Shown here piece by piece: positions 26,856 through 36,045 of a DNA stretch of 64,000 nt. Each line of letters starts with the position of its first letter. Within the stretch, counting starts at the first letter, position 1. The notes beneath the pieces are model-generated. The model was given only the letters and a program-made list of their open reading frames with translations, was not told the DNA's origin and searched no databases. The stretch is from positions 1-64,000 of the forward strand of contig CAKPBC010000008.1 of NCBI GenBank assembly GCA_934140155.1. The letters run 5' to 3'. The stretch comes from an uncultured Bacilli bacterium. GTDB lineage: Bacteria > Bacillota_I > Bacilli_A > RFN20 > CAG-826. The position numbers and the translations under genes were made by a program.

Positions 26856-27992
26856 TTACTCCTGTTCTTTAGTACTTTCTAGAATGTTATGTAAAGTAGT
26901 TATGAATATTTTTGCTTCTTCTAAGGTATTTGATTCATCAAAACTTAAACGGATTGGATTAGAGGCTTCCACGCTATTTTTATTCATAGCCGCTAGAACG
27001 TAAGACTTGTTGCTTTTCTTTGAAGAACAAGCAGAAATTGTTGATACCATAATATCTTTAAGCGATAAAGCTTCAACAACTACACTTGCTTTATGGCGTA
27101 ATAAAGAAAAGTTTAATATGAAAGGTGATGCATCTAAAGATGAATTAATTACTACTTCATCAAAATTTGCTAATTCCTTTCGAATATAATTATTAATCTC
27201 TTGAACTTTTTTTATTTTTTTATCTTTGTTTTCAAAAGCAAGACGTAATGTTTTCGCTAATGTCACATCTTTTGGCATATCACTAGTACCACTTCTTAAA
27301 TTAAATTCTTGTCCGCCACCAGATAAAAGCGGTAATGGTTTAATGTTTTTTCTTATTGCTAAAAATCCAGATCCTTTTAAGCCATGAATTTTGTGACTTG
27401 AAGCAATAAACATATCAATCAAATTATAATTAACATCAATTTTAGTTATCGATTGCGTCGTATCAGAATGAAAGAAACATTTTGGATATTCATGGACAAT
27501 TTTACTTAGTGCTTCAATATCATTAATTTCGCCAGTTTCATTATTAACATGCATTATCGAAACCAAAATTGTATCGTTTCGCATAGCTTTTCTTAATGTA
27601 TCTGGTTCAATTATACCTTTTTTATTAACAGGCAAAATAGTTACTTCAAAACCAAATTCTTCTTCTAATTGTTTAAAAGCATTAAGAACTGAAGGATGTT
27701 CCACATTAGTGGTTATCAAATGTTTCCCGCGGTTTTTATACGCTAAAGCGACACCTTTAATAGCTAGGTTATTTGATTCAGTTGCACCAGAAGTAAATAT
27801 AATTTCATAGTTTTTATCTAAGCCTAAAAGACTTAACACTTGTTCACGCGCTAAGTTTAATAGACGGCTACTTTCTAAACCTATTTTATGGTTACTAGAA
27901 GGATTACCATAATATTTTTCTACAAGTTGATTAAAAGATACTAGCAACTCTTTATTGACGCTTGTCGTCGCAGCATTATCAAAATAAATCAA
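26856..27992 (-). CDS. nifZ: Cysteine desulfurase (NifS/NifZ type)
   Basis: A 378-residue PLP enzyme. DNAATTSV opens the protein, the PLP Lys is in SSHKIHGLKG (around 203), and the catalytic loop Cys is in STISACSSKK (around 324). Its neighbour ThiI is the expected sulfur acceptor, as for the nifZ-thiI pair of Bacillus. The start codon is TTG 27992, eight bases after GGAGG. Confidence 0.94.
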   Translation of the reverse strand: MIYFDNAATTSVNKELLVSFNQLVEKYYGNPSSNHKIGLESSRLLNLAREQVLSLLGLDKNYEIIFTSGATESNNLAIKGVALAYKNRGKHLITTNVEHPSVLNAFKQLEEEFGFEVTILPVNKKGIIEPDTLRKAMRNDTILVSIMHVNNETGEINDIEALSKIVHEYPKCFFHSDTTQSITKIDVNYNLIDMFIASSHKIHGLKGSGFLAIRKNIKPLPLLSGGGQEFNLRSGTSDMPKDVTLAKTLRLAFENKDKKIKKVQEINNYIRKELANFDEVVINSSLDASPFILNFSLLRHKASVVVEALSLKDIMVSTISACSSKKSNKSYVLAAMNKNSVEASNPIRLSFDESNTLEEAKIFITTLHNILESTKEQE

Positions 27993-28051
27993 AATAAAAC
28001 CTCCACTTAATTTAGAATATGCAATCAGTTAAATTTTAACTGAGTTAAAGC

Positions 28052-29794
28052 CTATTCTTTTTCAATATTTGATGCATGTTTAAGTTTTTTAGTTGTGTTT
28101 CCTGCATCTAAATAAGCTTTTTCAAATTCTAAATCGAAAAATGATGTTTCGACTTGATTTAATAATACTTTAATATCACTTAAATGATATCTTTCTCTAT
28201 TAGCGTACACCACTAAACTTTCAGTTAATAAGGCAAAGTTAGCATTTTCTTCATTAGATTTAACTAATTCATCTTTATATTTAATAAAATTCATAACTAG
28301 ATTATTAATATTAGCAATATCAATTGGTTTAACTTTTAATAGTGCATCAATTTCATCAATAAGGGCAAATGCTTTAGCAAATGCTTCTTTTTGCTGATTT
28401 TCATAATCAGTTACATAAGTTTCATGAATAACTTTATAAGTATTTTTAAGTTCAAAATATCCATTATAAATGATGTCATTTGCGCTATTAAAATCACTTT
28501 CAAGTGATAATAAATACGATGAGAAATCATTTAATTTTAAGGAAGCCACTTTTGCTTCGTCCGCTAATTCATTACATTTATTGCGGAGTAATGAATAAGG
28601 TTGTTTGGTATTTGAATGAATATAAGTATCTAAAGTACGTTTGATAGTATCAAGACGAGAAACATTGAATTTAATAACATCGATTTCATTAATATATTTA
28701 TCAGACATAATATAGTCTTTTTGAACTTCTGGAATAATATTACAAATTTTTACTGATTTATTTTCTAAATCTTTCACTGATTTATAAACATCATCAATTG
28801 AAGAAGAAAATTCTTCCTTAGCGCTCTTTTCTTCTTCAAATTTTTCTAATAATTTATTAATACATTCCAAAATGTTTTCTAAATCATCGTTACAGTTTTT
28901 TAGTTTGAATGATTTCAAACGTTGTGTTATATCTTGTAAAGAAGCCTCAAATTGTTCAATAGTGCTATTAACATGAAGATGATTTAAAGGATAACCTTGC
29001 TCAATCATTTCTTGATATTTTAATTTTAATACTGAAATCTTATTTGGAACAACATTACTAACTTTAACACATAATAATGGTAATTGTTCAATTACTGGTT
29101 TAAGTTCTTTAATAGCCATATCAATGCGTTCAAGTATGGCATCAACATTTTCATAATCAGCGCGATCAATTGCTTCATCAAAACGTTTAAATGCTTCATC
29201 GATATTATTAAATAAAATATCAAATGAATCTTCCACTAATTTTAATTCGCCTTCATGTTCAAAATATAAAGCTTTAATATTTCTTAAATCTTCTTTTTGG
29301 GCTAAAGCTTTCTTTTGGGCTTCGTTTTCATTATGTAATAAATCATTTAATTCATTTACGAATGCTTCAATTTGATTACAATAATCTTCCAATATAGCGC
29401 GATTTCTTTTAATGCTTTCTTTATTAGCTTTGCCTTTAGTTTTGTCTAAACTATCATGAAGCATTTGTAAAGCATTTGTGGCTTGATCATTTTGTGTTTG
29501 TAATAAATCTTCATATTTCTTTAATAAATTAGTATAAGTGTCAACATAAAGTAAGTTGCAACTAGAAATAGCATAAATTCTTTTTAAAGATGAAGAAGCT
29601 TCACCTATTAAAACTGTACGATAATGTTCGTATTTTTTTTCAATTTCTCTTGTTGCTTTTGCTAATCTATGCTTTTTAAGTACTAAATTAAATAAAGTTA
29701 TAAGTACAAATATCACAATAATTGCCACAATCATAACAATAAAAATAATATTTATATTTTTGTTCCACCAATCACTAAACTTACTTAAAGTCAT
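28052..29794 (-). CDS. ezrA: Septation ring regulator EzrA
   Basis: A 580-residue protein with one N-terminal membrane helix (about 15-38, N-out) and a cytoplasmic body that is almost all coiled coil, the EzrA design. EzrA restrains FtsZ ring assembly. Sequence identity cannot be judged by eye in such coiled coils, but the neighbouring nifZ-thiI genes are also next to ezrA in Bacillus, which makes the call good. GAGAGG precedes the ATG. Confidence 0.82.
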   Translation of the reverse strand: MTLSKFSDWWNKNINIIFIVMIVAIIVIFVLITLFNLVLKKHRLAKATREIEKKYEHYRTVLIGEASSSLKRIYAISSCNLLYVDTYTNLLKKYEDLLQTQNDQATNALQMLHDSLDKTKGKANKESIKRNRAILEDYCNQIEAFVNELNDLLHNENEAQKKALAQKEDLRNIKALYFEHEGELKLVEDSFDILFNNIDEAFKRFDEAIDRADYENVDAILERIDMAIKELKPVIEQLPLLCVKVSNVVPNKISVLKLKYQEMIEQGYPLNHLHVNSTIEQFEASLQDITQRLKSFKLKNCNDDLENILECINKLLEKFEEEKSAKEEFSSSIDDVYKSVKDLENKSVKICNIIPEVQKDYIMSDKYINEIDVIKFNVSRLDTIKRTLDTYIHSNTKQPYSLLRNKCNELADEAKVASLKLNDFSSYLLSLESDFNSANDIIYNGYFELKNTYKVIHETYVTDYENQQKEAFAKAFALIDEIDALLKVKPIDIANINNLVMNFIKYKDELVKSNEENANFALLTESLVVYANRERYHLSDIKVLLNQVETSFFDLEFEKAYLDAGNTTKKLKHASNIEKE

Positions 29795-29874
29795 ATCAAA
29801 ACACCTCTCATCGTATTGACTATTTTAGTATAACATAAAAATAAATAAATAATTATTTATTTTCTAAAATTGCT

Positions 29875-29916
29875 ATAAAATTTTAAAAGGTCATAAAAAC
29901 TCATGTTCTATGACCT
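29875..29916 (-). terminator. Likely terminator of the cupin-protein gene
   Basis: A perfect 8-bp stem AGGTCATA/TATGACCT with a 13-base loop, followed by a T-rich stretch on the minus strand, about 80 bases after the stop. Confidence 0.5.
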
Positions 29917-29993
29917 AATAATTATTTCTTTTCGTCTAGTAATATAAAATTTATTATTACATTTATGATTAATTCTTTTTTTAATAAATAGCA

Positions 29994-30728
29994 TTATTTA
30001 TAATACTCTTCATCACTAACTTGTTCGCACCATTCATTGCTAGTTTCTTCGCCCGGTACTTCAATAGCTAAATGTGAAAACCAAGAATCTTCACTTGCAC
30101 CATGCCAATGTTTAACACCTGGTTTAATGTTTATAACATCTCCTGGTAACATTGTCACTTTTTCTTTACCCCATTCTTGATAATATCCTTTTCCTGCAAC
30201 GCAAATTAAGATTTGTCCTCCACCATTTTTAGCATGATGAATATGCCAGTTATTACGACATTTAGGTTCAAATGTAACATTAAAAATACCAACTTGTGAT
30301 GTTGAAAGTGGCGCTAAAAAACTTTGACCGATAAAGTACTTAGCAAAACTGACATTAGGTTCACCAATTGGAAAAATCATACTTGCTTGATGTTTTGCTT
30401 TTGCATCTTCACTATTTTCTTCTTTCCAAACTTCTTTTGCAAGATTAAATGCACCCCATGCTTTTGGCCAACCAGCATAAAAAGCAATATGGGTAATAAT
30501 GCTTGCTATTTCTTTTCTTGTTACCCCGTTTTTCTTAGCATTTTCTAAATGATATACCAATGACGAATCAGTAATTCCCATTGATATAAGTGCGGTTAAT
30601 GTTACAATACATCTTGTTTTAACATCAATATCTTCGTTATTCCAATTTTCACCAAATAAGACATCATCATTAAAATGGGCAAATTCTCCTAAAGCTTTTC
30701 TTCCTGCAGTTTGTGTTGTTTTTTTCAT
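29994..30728 (-). CDS. Carboxymuconolactone decarboxylase-like and cupin two-domain protein
   Basis: A 244-residue protein. The N-terminal AhpD/CMD-like domain (about 5-110, VKTRCIVTLTALISMG and ASIITHIAFYAGWPKAWGA) lacks the CxxC of true AhpD. The C-terminal cupin (about 130-240) has the metal set IHHAKNGGG...CVAGKGYY...PGVKHWHGA. Such fusions are common in gut anaerobes next to redox or aldehyde enzymes; the substrate is unknown. ATG 30728 is used because GAGG is eight bases upstream. Its promoter has the MerR-type layout. Confidence 0.88.
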   Translation of the reverse strand: MKKTTQTAGRKALGEFAHFNDDVLFGENWNNEDIDVKTRCIVTLTALISMGITDSSLVYHLENAKKNGVTRKEIASIITHIAFYAGWPKAWGAFNLAKEVWKEENSEDAKAKHQASMIFPIGEPNVSFAKYFIGQSFLAPLSTSQVGIFNVTFEPKCRNNWHIHHAKNGGGQILICVAGKGYYQEWGKEKVTMLPGDVINIKPGVKHWHGASEDSWFSHLAIEVPGEETSNEWCEQVSDEEYYK

Positions 30729-30746
30729 AATATTCACCTCACATAC

Positions 30747-30777
30747 AATATAATACCTAAACCTAACTTTAGGTCAA
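30747..30777 (-). promoter_or_regulatory. MerR-type promoter with operator in the spacer
   Basis: The minus strand reads TTGACC (30777-30772), a 19-bp spacer and TATATT (30752-30747). A perfect inverted repeat ACCTAAA-N6-TTTAGGT (30774-30755) fills the spacer. Long-spacer promoters with the dyad between the boxes are the signature of MerR-family activation. No MerR gene is present in this window. Confidence 0.75.
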
Positions 30778-30783
30778 TAGTGT

Positions 30784-30813
30784 ATAATAAAAACACCACA
30801 ATTAAGTGATGTT
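30784..30813 (-). terminator. Terminator of the decarboxylase-bioY-birA operon
   Basis: The stem AACATCAC/GTGGTGTT (one G-T pair) is followed by TTTTATT on the minus strand, directly after the birA stop. Confidence 0.7.
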
Positions 30814-31554
30814 TTACTCATTAATATGGAAAGTTAATTCCCCGTAATATAAATCTTTACTAACTCCATCTACTAGAACATGTAAGGAATTATCTTTATT
30901 AATTTCTAATACTTTAATTAGTTTCTTTTCGTTATTAATTTCGCCATATACTTCTTTGTTATATAGATAATTATATTTATTAGCAATAACTAAATAATCA
31001 TCATTATCTACTTTAACCTGTTCTAATATATTTAAGATATTTTTAAATAACTCATTTTTAAACACATTGATATCAATAGTTTTATTAATTTCTAAATAAT
31101 AACTTGTTGCTTTATTTTTTAAACTTTCATCAAATGATTTAACATTTAAATTAACGCCTATTCCAACTACTAAGAATTTAATTTCATTATCTAATGATAT
31201 ACTCTCTAATAATATTCCTGTAATCTTTTTATCATTAACATACACATCATTTGGCCATTTAATGGTAACATTTTCTAAACCAAATGACTTTAGAGTAATT
31301 AAAGTAGCAACTGCGGAACTAATAGAAATAGAAGAAAACTTTTTAATTAGTAGTGGGTCTTTAATTATAAATGAGAACATCAAATTCTCACCACTTTTAC
31401 TTTCCCAACTTCTTCCCATTCTGCCGTGCCCATTACTTTGATAATCCGCACTTACAAATGTTAAATCTTCTAATTCCTCATAGTGCTTTTTAATATAAGT
31501 TGATGTTGAATCAATTGTTTCAAAATGAATTTCTTTAACTATCTTTTTCTTCAT
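30814..31554 (-). CDS. birA: Biotin-protein ligase (BirA without DNA-binding domain)
   Basis: A 246-residue enzyme that attaches biotin to carrier Lys residues. The biotin/ATP segment is NGHGRMGRSWES, followed by KWPNDVYVNDKKITGIL and VGIGVNLN. There is no N-terminal winged helix, so it does not act as a repressor. ATG 31554 lies inside the end of bioY (20-base overlap) without a binding site of its own, suggesting coupled translation. Its natural target is the BCCP encoded four genes upstream. Confidence 0.93.
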   Translation of the reverse strand: MKKKIVKEIHFETIDSTSTYIKKHYEELEDLTFVSADYQSNGHGRMGRSWESKSGENLMFSFIIKDPLLIKKFSSISISSAVATLITLKSFGLENVTIKWPNDVYVNDKKITGILLESISLDNEIKFLVVGIGVNLNVKSFDESLKNKATSYYLEINKTIDINVFKNELFKNILNILEQVKVDNDDYLVIANKYNYLYNKEVYGEINNEKKLIKVLEINKDNSLHVLVDGVSKDLYYGELTFHINE

Positions 31555-32131
31555 AAGGATGTGTTTCAATATATTTGTTTTTTAAATCCACTAAACGATC
31601 ACTAATAAATACGCTTATCGCAAGTTTAGCTAAATCAAATGGAATATAAGGAGCAATAAATAAAGAGAATAATTTAGAAAGCGTATAACCTTTATCATTG
31701 ACTTCATTAAGAATAATATAGCCATGAAGATAGCCCACCGCATATAAAACAACAAGAGAAATTAATCCACCAATAATATAACCAATAAAGCGATATTTTT
31801 TCGTATGTTTTTCCGTTATTTTATTTGCAATAAATTGAATTATGGCCACAAAATAGAACCCATATACAAAGCCGAATGTTGGCATTGTTACATATGCAAA
31901 TCCTGATCCCCAAGAAGCAAATACAGGAATACCAATAAGTCCCATAATAATATAGCAACTTATAATAATTAATGAGTTCTTTAAACTACAAATGCTTGTA
32001 ATAATAAATACTACAAGCAATTGTAATGTAAAAGTTGTTAAACCAACTTTAAGAGATATTTGAGCACTAACAATTAATAATGCTAATAAAATAGCGTTTA
32101 AACATATTTCTTTTAATACTTTACTACGCAT
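31535..32131 (-). CDS. bioY: Biotin transporter BioY (ECF S component)
   Basis: A 198-residue membrane protein with about six helices. The family's central SWGSGFAYVTMPTFGFVYGF region and a C-terminal basic end are visible. BioY alone or with the ECF ATPases imports biotin. It lies between the decarboxylase beta subunit gene (six-base gap) and birA (overlap), which ties import and attachment to this biotin enzyme. Confidence 0.92.
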   Translation of the reverse strand: MRSKVLKEICLNAILLALLIVSAQISLKVGLTTFTLQLLVVFIITSICSLKNSLIIISCYIIMGLIGIPVFASWGSGFAYVTMPTFGFVYGFYFVAIIQFIANKITEKHTKKYRFIGYIIGGLISLVVLYAVGYLHGYIILNEVNDKGYTLSKLFSLFIAPYIPFDLAKLAISVFISDRLVDLKNKYIETHPYEEKDS

Positions 32132-32137
32132 AATAAA

Positions 32138-33319
32138 CTAGCCAATCATAGAAAGTAAGATACCCGCTGCAACAGCACTACCAATAACACCAGCAACGTT
32201 TGGTCCCATTGCGTGCATTAATAAGAAGTTTTCTGGATCTTCTTCTTGTCCAATCTTATGAACAACACGAGCTGCCATTGGAACAGCAGATACACCAGCT
32301 GCACCAATCATTGGATTAACTTTTCCTTTAGTCGCCTTACACATTATCTTACCACCAAGTAATCCACCAATTGCAGCAATTACGAAGGCAGTAATACCTA
32401 ATACGAAGATCATTAATGTTTTAGCTTGTAAGAATGTTGTACCGATTGCGGTAGCACCAACAGATAATCCTAATAAGATTGTACAAATGTAAAGTAAAGC
32501 ATTCGCGGCAGTATGTACTAAGTTTGGTACAACACCTGATTCTTTAATTAAGTTACCAAACATTAAGCAACCAATTAAAGGTGTACAAGATGGGACAATT
32601 ACACAACATACAACTGTTGCGATAATTGGGAATAAAATTCTTTGTAATTTTGTAGCTTGTTTTGTTTCTTCCATACGAATTTGACGTTCTTTTTTAGTTG
32701 TGAAAGCCTTGATAATAGGTGGGAAGATAACTGGAACTAAAGCCATATAAGAATAAGCAGCAAGAGCAATACCCGCTGTTAAATCAGGGCTAGCAAGTTT
32801 ATTAGAAACTAAGATAGCGGTTGGGCCATCCGCGCCACCAATAATACCAATACCAGCAGCATCACCAACAGTGAACTTTAATGCTTCAATACCTGTTTGA
32901 GCTAAGGCAAGAGCACCAAAGAATGCTGCAAATATACCTAATTGAGCTGCTGCACCAAGTAACATAGTCTTTTTGTTTGTGATTAACGGTCCAAAATCGG
33001 TTGTTGCGCCAATACCGATAAAGATCAAGCAAGGATATAATTCATGTTCAACACCTATATGCAATGTGCCCAATAACCCACGACTGATAATTTTACCAGT
33101 AGCGTCTTTTGTAACATAAATATCAGGATAAATGTTAACTAAGATAATACCAATAGCAATAGGGATTAATAAGTAAGGTTCATATCCTTTTTTAATAGCT
33201 AAGTATAAAAATACACAGCCAATCACAATCATAATTAGATTCATCCAGCCGTCTCCTTTAAAGAAAGAAACAATGCCAGTTTCATTTAAGAATCTAACGA
33301 TTAAATCAATTATGTTCAT
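32138..33319 (-). CDS. oadB: Na+-pumping decarboxylase beta subunit
   Basis: A 393-residue protein with about nine to eleven membrane helices. The Na+ channel region has GIGIIGGADGPTAILVSNKL with the essential Asp (around residue 170). It carries out decarboxylation of carboxybiotin coupled to Na+ export. Genes for the carrier, gamma and carboxyltransferase subunits come directly upstream on the same transcript, so the complete pump is encoded. Confidence 0.95.
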   Translation of the reverse strand: MNIIDLIVRFLNETGIVSFFKGDGWMNLIMIVIGCVFLYLAIKKGYEPYLLIPIAIGIILVNIYPDIYVTKDATGKIISRGLLGTLHIGVEHELYPCLIFIGIGATTDFGPLITNKKTMLLGAAAQLGIFAAFFGALALAQTGIEALKFTVGDAAGIGIIGGADGPTAILVSNKLASPDLTAGIALAAYSYMALVPVIFPPIIKAFTTKKERQIRMEETKQATKLQRILFPIIATVVCCVIVPSCTPLIGCLMFGNLIKESGVVPNLVHTAANALLYICTILLGLSVGATAIGTTFLQAKTLMIFVLGITAFVIAAIGGLLGGKIMCKATKGKVNPMIGAAGVSAVPMAARVVHKIGQEEDPENFLLMHAMGPNVAGVIGSAVAAGILLSMIG

Positions 33320-33320
33320 A

Positions 33321-33668
33321 TTATCCGATTACGATAAGAACTTGTTTGTTAGATACCATGGCGCCTTTACTAACTTTGATTTCTTTAACAGTTCCTGAAA
33401 CAGATGCTAATACTTCATTTTCAAGTTTCATAGCTTCAATAATACAAACTACGTCACCTTTATTAACTTTTTGTCCGACACTAACTTTAACATCTAACAC
33501 TTTACCACTAATTGGAGCATTGATAGTTGTGCCTTCAGCAGGTGCAGCAGTATTAGCTACTGGAGCAGGTTGAGCAGCATCACTAACAACATGTCCTTGA
33601 GATTCTTCAACTGCTTCTAATTCAACTTCATAAACTTTTCCGTTAACTTTAACTTTATACTTTTTCAT
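33321..33668 (-). CDS. Biotin carboxyl carrier protein of the decarboxylase
   Basis: A 115-residue protein. A flexible Ala/Pro linker (about 35-48) leads to a lipoyl/biotinyl domain with the modified Lys in EAMKLENEV (around 82). In oxaloacetate decarboxylase this domain is often fused to the alpha chain; here it is separate, as in the methylmalonyl- and glutaconyl-CoA pumps. It lies one base before oadB. Confidence 0.95.
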   Translation of the reverse strand: MKKYKVKVNGKVYEVELEAVEESQGHVVSDAAQPAPVANTAAPAEGTTINAPISGKVLDVKVSVGQKVNKGDVVCIIEAMKLENEVLASVSGTVKEIKVSKGAMVSNKQVLIVIG

Positions 33669-33688
33669 AATTTAAAATCCTTTCCTTA

Positions 33689-34042
33689 TTAAAGTTGTTT
33701 TACATTAACAACACGAACATCTTTTTTCACTTCATTACGATAGTCGATTGTGGCCACTAAGACCGCGGCCATCATATCATCATCTGTAATGACTACTTCT
33801 TTTGGTTCATTAGAAGTAACTTGTGGAGCATTTTCGACTACTTTATCAGCTTTCTTTTTATCAAATAATGAAATAGCTTTGAATACTAATTCGGTTATTC
33901 CAATAAAGATAAGTAAAATGGCAAATACCATTACAATAGCAACAAGTGAGAAAATTGCGCCATCACCTAAATTCATTGTATCGCCTTTATCAATCATTGG
34001 TCCAGCTGATGTACCAACATCAGTTAATATTTTTAAAAACAT
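33689..34042 (-). CDS. oadG: Na+-pumping decarboxylase gamma subunit (OadG)
   Basis: A 117-residue protein with one membrane helix (about 30-55, FSLVAIVMVFAILLIFIGI) and a cytoplasmic tail ending in the ATIDYRNEVKK segment. OadG subunits hold the carboxyltransferase to the membrane. GGAGG precedes the ATG. Calling rests on the helix, size and operon position. Confidence 0.85.
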   Translation of the reverse strand: MFLKILTDVGTSAGPMIDKGDTMNLGDGAIFSLVAIVMVFAILLIFIGITELVFKAISLFDKKKADKVVENAPQVTSNEPKEVVITDDDMMAAVLVATIDYRNEVKKDVRVVNVKQL

Positions 34043-34045
34043 AAA

Positions 34046-35434
34046 TTATTTACCTCCTAAGATAACATTGAATTCTTCGACTTCTTCCACTGGTTCTGGA
34101 TGATATTTCTTAGTTAAGAATTCAGTTGCTACTTTTTCAAATAAAGCAAGAGATAAAACATCTTCATCGCACTTAGCAATATCTTTATATTTTTCTTTAA
34201 GTGCTTCAAATTCAGGTTCTAATAAGTCAGCAGGACGACAAGTAATAACTTCATCATCGCCAATTATCTTATGTTGAACTTCTGGATTAACTGGTGCAGG
34301 TGCTTTACCATACTTACCATGTAAATAATCACGGATTTCATTTGGAACCATTTTATATCTTTCGCCAGTAATGACATTAAATACAGCTTGAGTACCAACC
34401 ATTTGTGATAAAGGAGTAACTAAAGGTGGATATCCTAAGTCCTTACGAACATTAGGTACTTCTTTTAATACTTCTTCATATTTATCCTCGGCACCTTGAC
34501 CTTTTAATTGGTTCATTAAGTTAGAAAGCATACCACCAGGTACTTGATAAGTTAAGATGTTTGGATTTACTGATAATGCTTTTGGATTTAATAAGCCATT
34601 TGCTAAATATTTAGCTTTAATCTTTTCCATTATTGGTTCTGCTCTATGAAGAGCGTCAACATTTAAATTTGGATCATATTTTGTACCTTTAAACGCAACA
34701 TTGAATGCTTGTGTTGAAGGTTGAGCTGTTCCACCACATAAAGGAGCTAAACATGTATCGATAATGTCAACACCAGCTTCAATCGCTGCCTTATAAGTCA
34801 TTTCACAAATTCCACCAGTACAGTGAGAGTGTAATTCGATTGGTAATGTTGTACCTTTCTTTAATGCTTTAATTAACTTTTTAGCATCTTCTGGAGTTAA
34901 TACACCAGCCATATCTTTAATACATAAAGAATCAGCGCCTAATTTTTCAACTTCTTTAGCTAAGTTCACATAATATTCAATTGTGTGAATTGGAGAAGTT
35001 GTATAACTTAAAGCAATTTGACATTCTCCACCATATTTTTTAGTAGATTTAACCGCTTGTTCAAGGTTCCTAATATCATTTAATGCATCGAACACACGAA
35101 TAATATCAATACCATTTTCTATGGATTTTTTACAAAACATATCCACTACATCATCAGAATAGTGACGATATCCTAATATGTTTTGTCCTCTAAACAACAT
35201 TTGTAGTTTAGTTTTCTTACATACGGCACGGACTTTTCTAAGTCTTTCCCACGGATCTTCGTTAAGGAATCTAAGGCAAGCATCAAATGTTGCTCCGCCC
35301 CATACTTCTAATGCATAATAACCTGCATCATCAAGTTCCTTGGCTACTGAGATAACTTCATCAGTAGTCATACGTGTGGCAAATAAAGATTGATGTCCAT
35401 CTCGTAAGGATGTTTCTACAATTTTAACACCCAT
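34046..35434 (-). CDS. oadA: Carboxyltransferase alpha subunit of Na+-pumping oxaloacetate decarboxylase
   Basis: A 462-residue TIM-barrel carboxyltransferase. The metal motif is ETSLRDGHQSL at the N-terminus, with SLCIKDMAGVL and ELHSHCTGG giving the active-site Lys and the His pair. It lacks the C-terminal biotin domain, which is a separate gene here. The family also includes pyruvate carboxylase 5S subunits, but the beta and gamma genes point to oxaloacetate decarboxylation with Na+ export, a way of conserving energy in fermenters. Confidence 0.94.
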   Translation of the reverse strand: MGVKIVETSLRDGHQSLFATRMTTDEVISVAKELDDAGYYALEVWGGATFDACLRFLNEDPWERLRKVRAVCKKTKLQMLFRGQNILGYRHYSDDVVDMFCKKSIENGIDIIRVFDALNDIRNLEQAVKSTKKYGGECQIALSYTTSPIHTIEYYVNLAKEVEKLGADSLCIKDMAGVLTPEDAKKLIKALKKGTTLPIELHSHCTGGICEMTYKAAIEAGVDIIDTCLAPLCGGTAQPSTQAFNVAFKGTKYDPNLNVDALHRAEPIMEKIKAKYLANGLLNPKALSVNPNILTYQVPGGMLSNLMNQLKGQGAEDKYEEVLKEVPNVRKDLGYPPLVTPLSQMVGTQAVFNVITGERYKMVPNEIRDYLHGKYGKAPAPVNPEVQHKIIGDDEVITCRPADLLEPEFEALKEKYKDIAKCDEDVLSLALFEKVATEFLTKKYHPEPVEEVEEFNVILGGK

Positions 35435-35462
35435 AATTTACCTCCTAATAATTTGATTTTTT

Positions 35463-35511
35463 CCTAAAAATCATTTATTATCAATATATGTTTTTAGGAT
35501 ATGATTTTAGG
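35463..35511. repeat. Three copies of an ATG-T/A-TTTTAGG motif upstream of oadA
   Basis: CCTAAAAATCAT (35463-35474) is an inverted copy of ATGTTTTTAGG (35488-35498), and ATGATTTTAGG (35501-35511) repeats it directly 13 bases later. They lie in the leader region of the decarboxylase operon, so they may be operators or a hairpin. Confidence 0.5.
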
Positions 35512-35623
35512 CAATCAAAAAACCCAAAATCAGATTCATTATATAATATCTTAATTATATAAACAATAATTTTGCCGAATTATTATTTTTGGTAGCGTTT
35601 TCATTTTATAAGTGCTTATTTAT

Positions 35624-35656
35624 AAATAAAAACGCTCCTAGATTCTTACTAGAAGC
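35624..35656 (-). terminator. Terminator of the 81-residue protein gene
   Basis: The stem GCTTCTAG/CTAGGAGC with a seven-base loop is followed by GTTTTTATTT on the minus strand. Confidence 0.75.
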
Positions 35657-35683
35657 AAATTTGATTAATTATATAATTAGTGT

Positions 35684-35929
35684 TTATTCTTCTTTAAATC
35701 CATTTAGTTTTAACCCATCAAGCAAATACATTAAAACATTTCTAGGCAAATACGTTGGCAATGTTTCATTTCCTGTTCCATCATCATGATAAGAATCAAT
35801 ATCAAATTCTCCAACATGATTAGAAAAAGCAAATGTTTTCTTTTCAATATCAATAAAAAGCATATCAAAAAATTCTTCGTTTTCATTCACTTCATCAGTA
35901 TAATAATTTGCATATTTAATTTTACGCAT
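35684..35929 (-). CDS. Small acidic protein of unknown function
   Basis: An 81-residue cytoplasmic protein starting with RKIKYANYYTDEVNENEEFF and ending with LDGLKLNGFKEE. I do not recognise a family. The start is ATG 35929 because GGGAG is nine bases upstream; a longer frame to 35986 has no site and begins in the promoter region of the next gene. It has its own terminator, so it is probably expressed alone. Confidence 0.65.
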   Translation of the reverse strand: MRKIKYANYYTDEVNENEEFFDMLFIDIEKKTFAFSNHVGEFDIDSYHDDGTGNETLPTYLPRNVLMYLLDGLKLNGFKEE

Positions 35930-36045
35930 ATAAAACCACTCCCTTGTAACTTCAATAAGTATAGCTAAAAAATTAGATAAAATCACTATTTTTTCAATTG
36001 ATTTTCCAAAAAATATGTTATAATCACCAAGTGAGGTTAATTATT

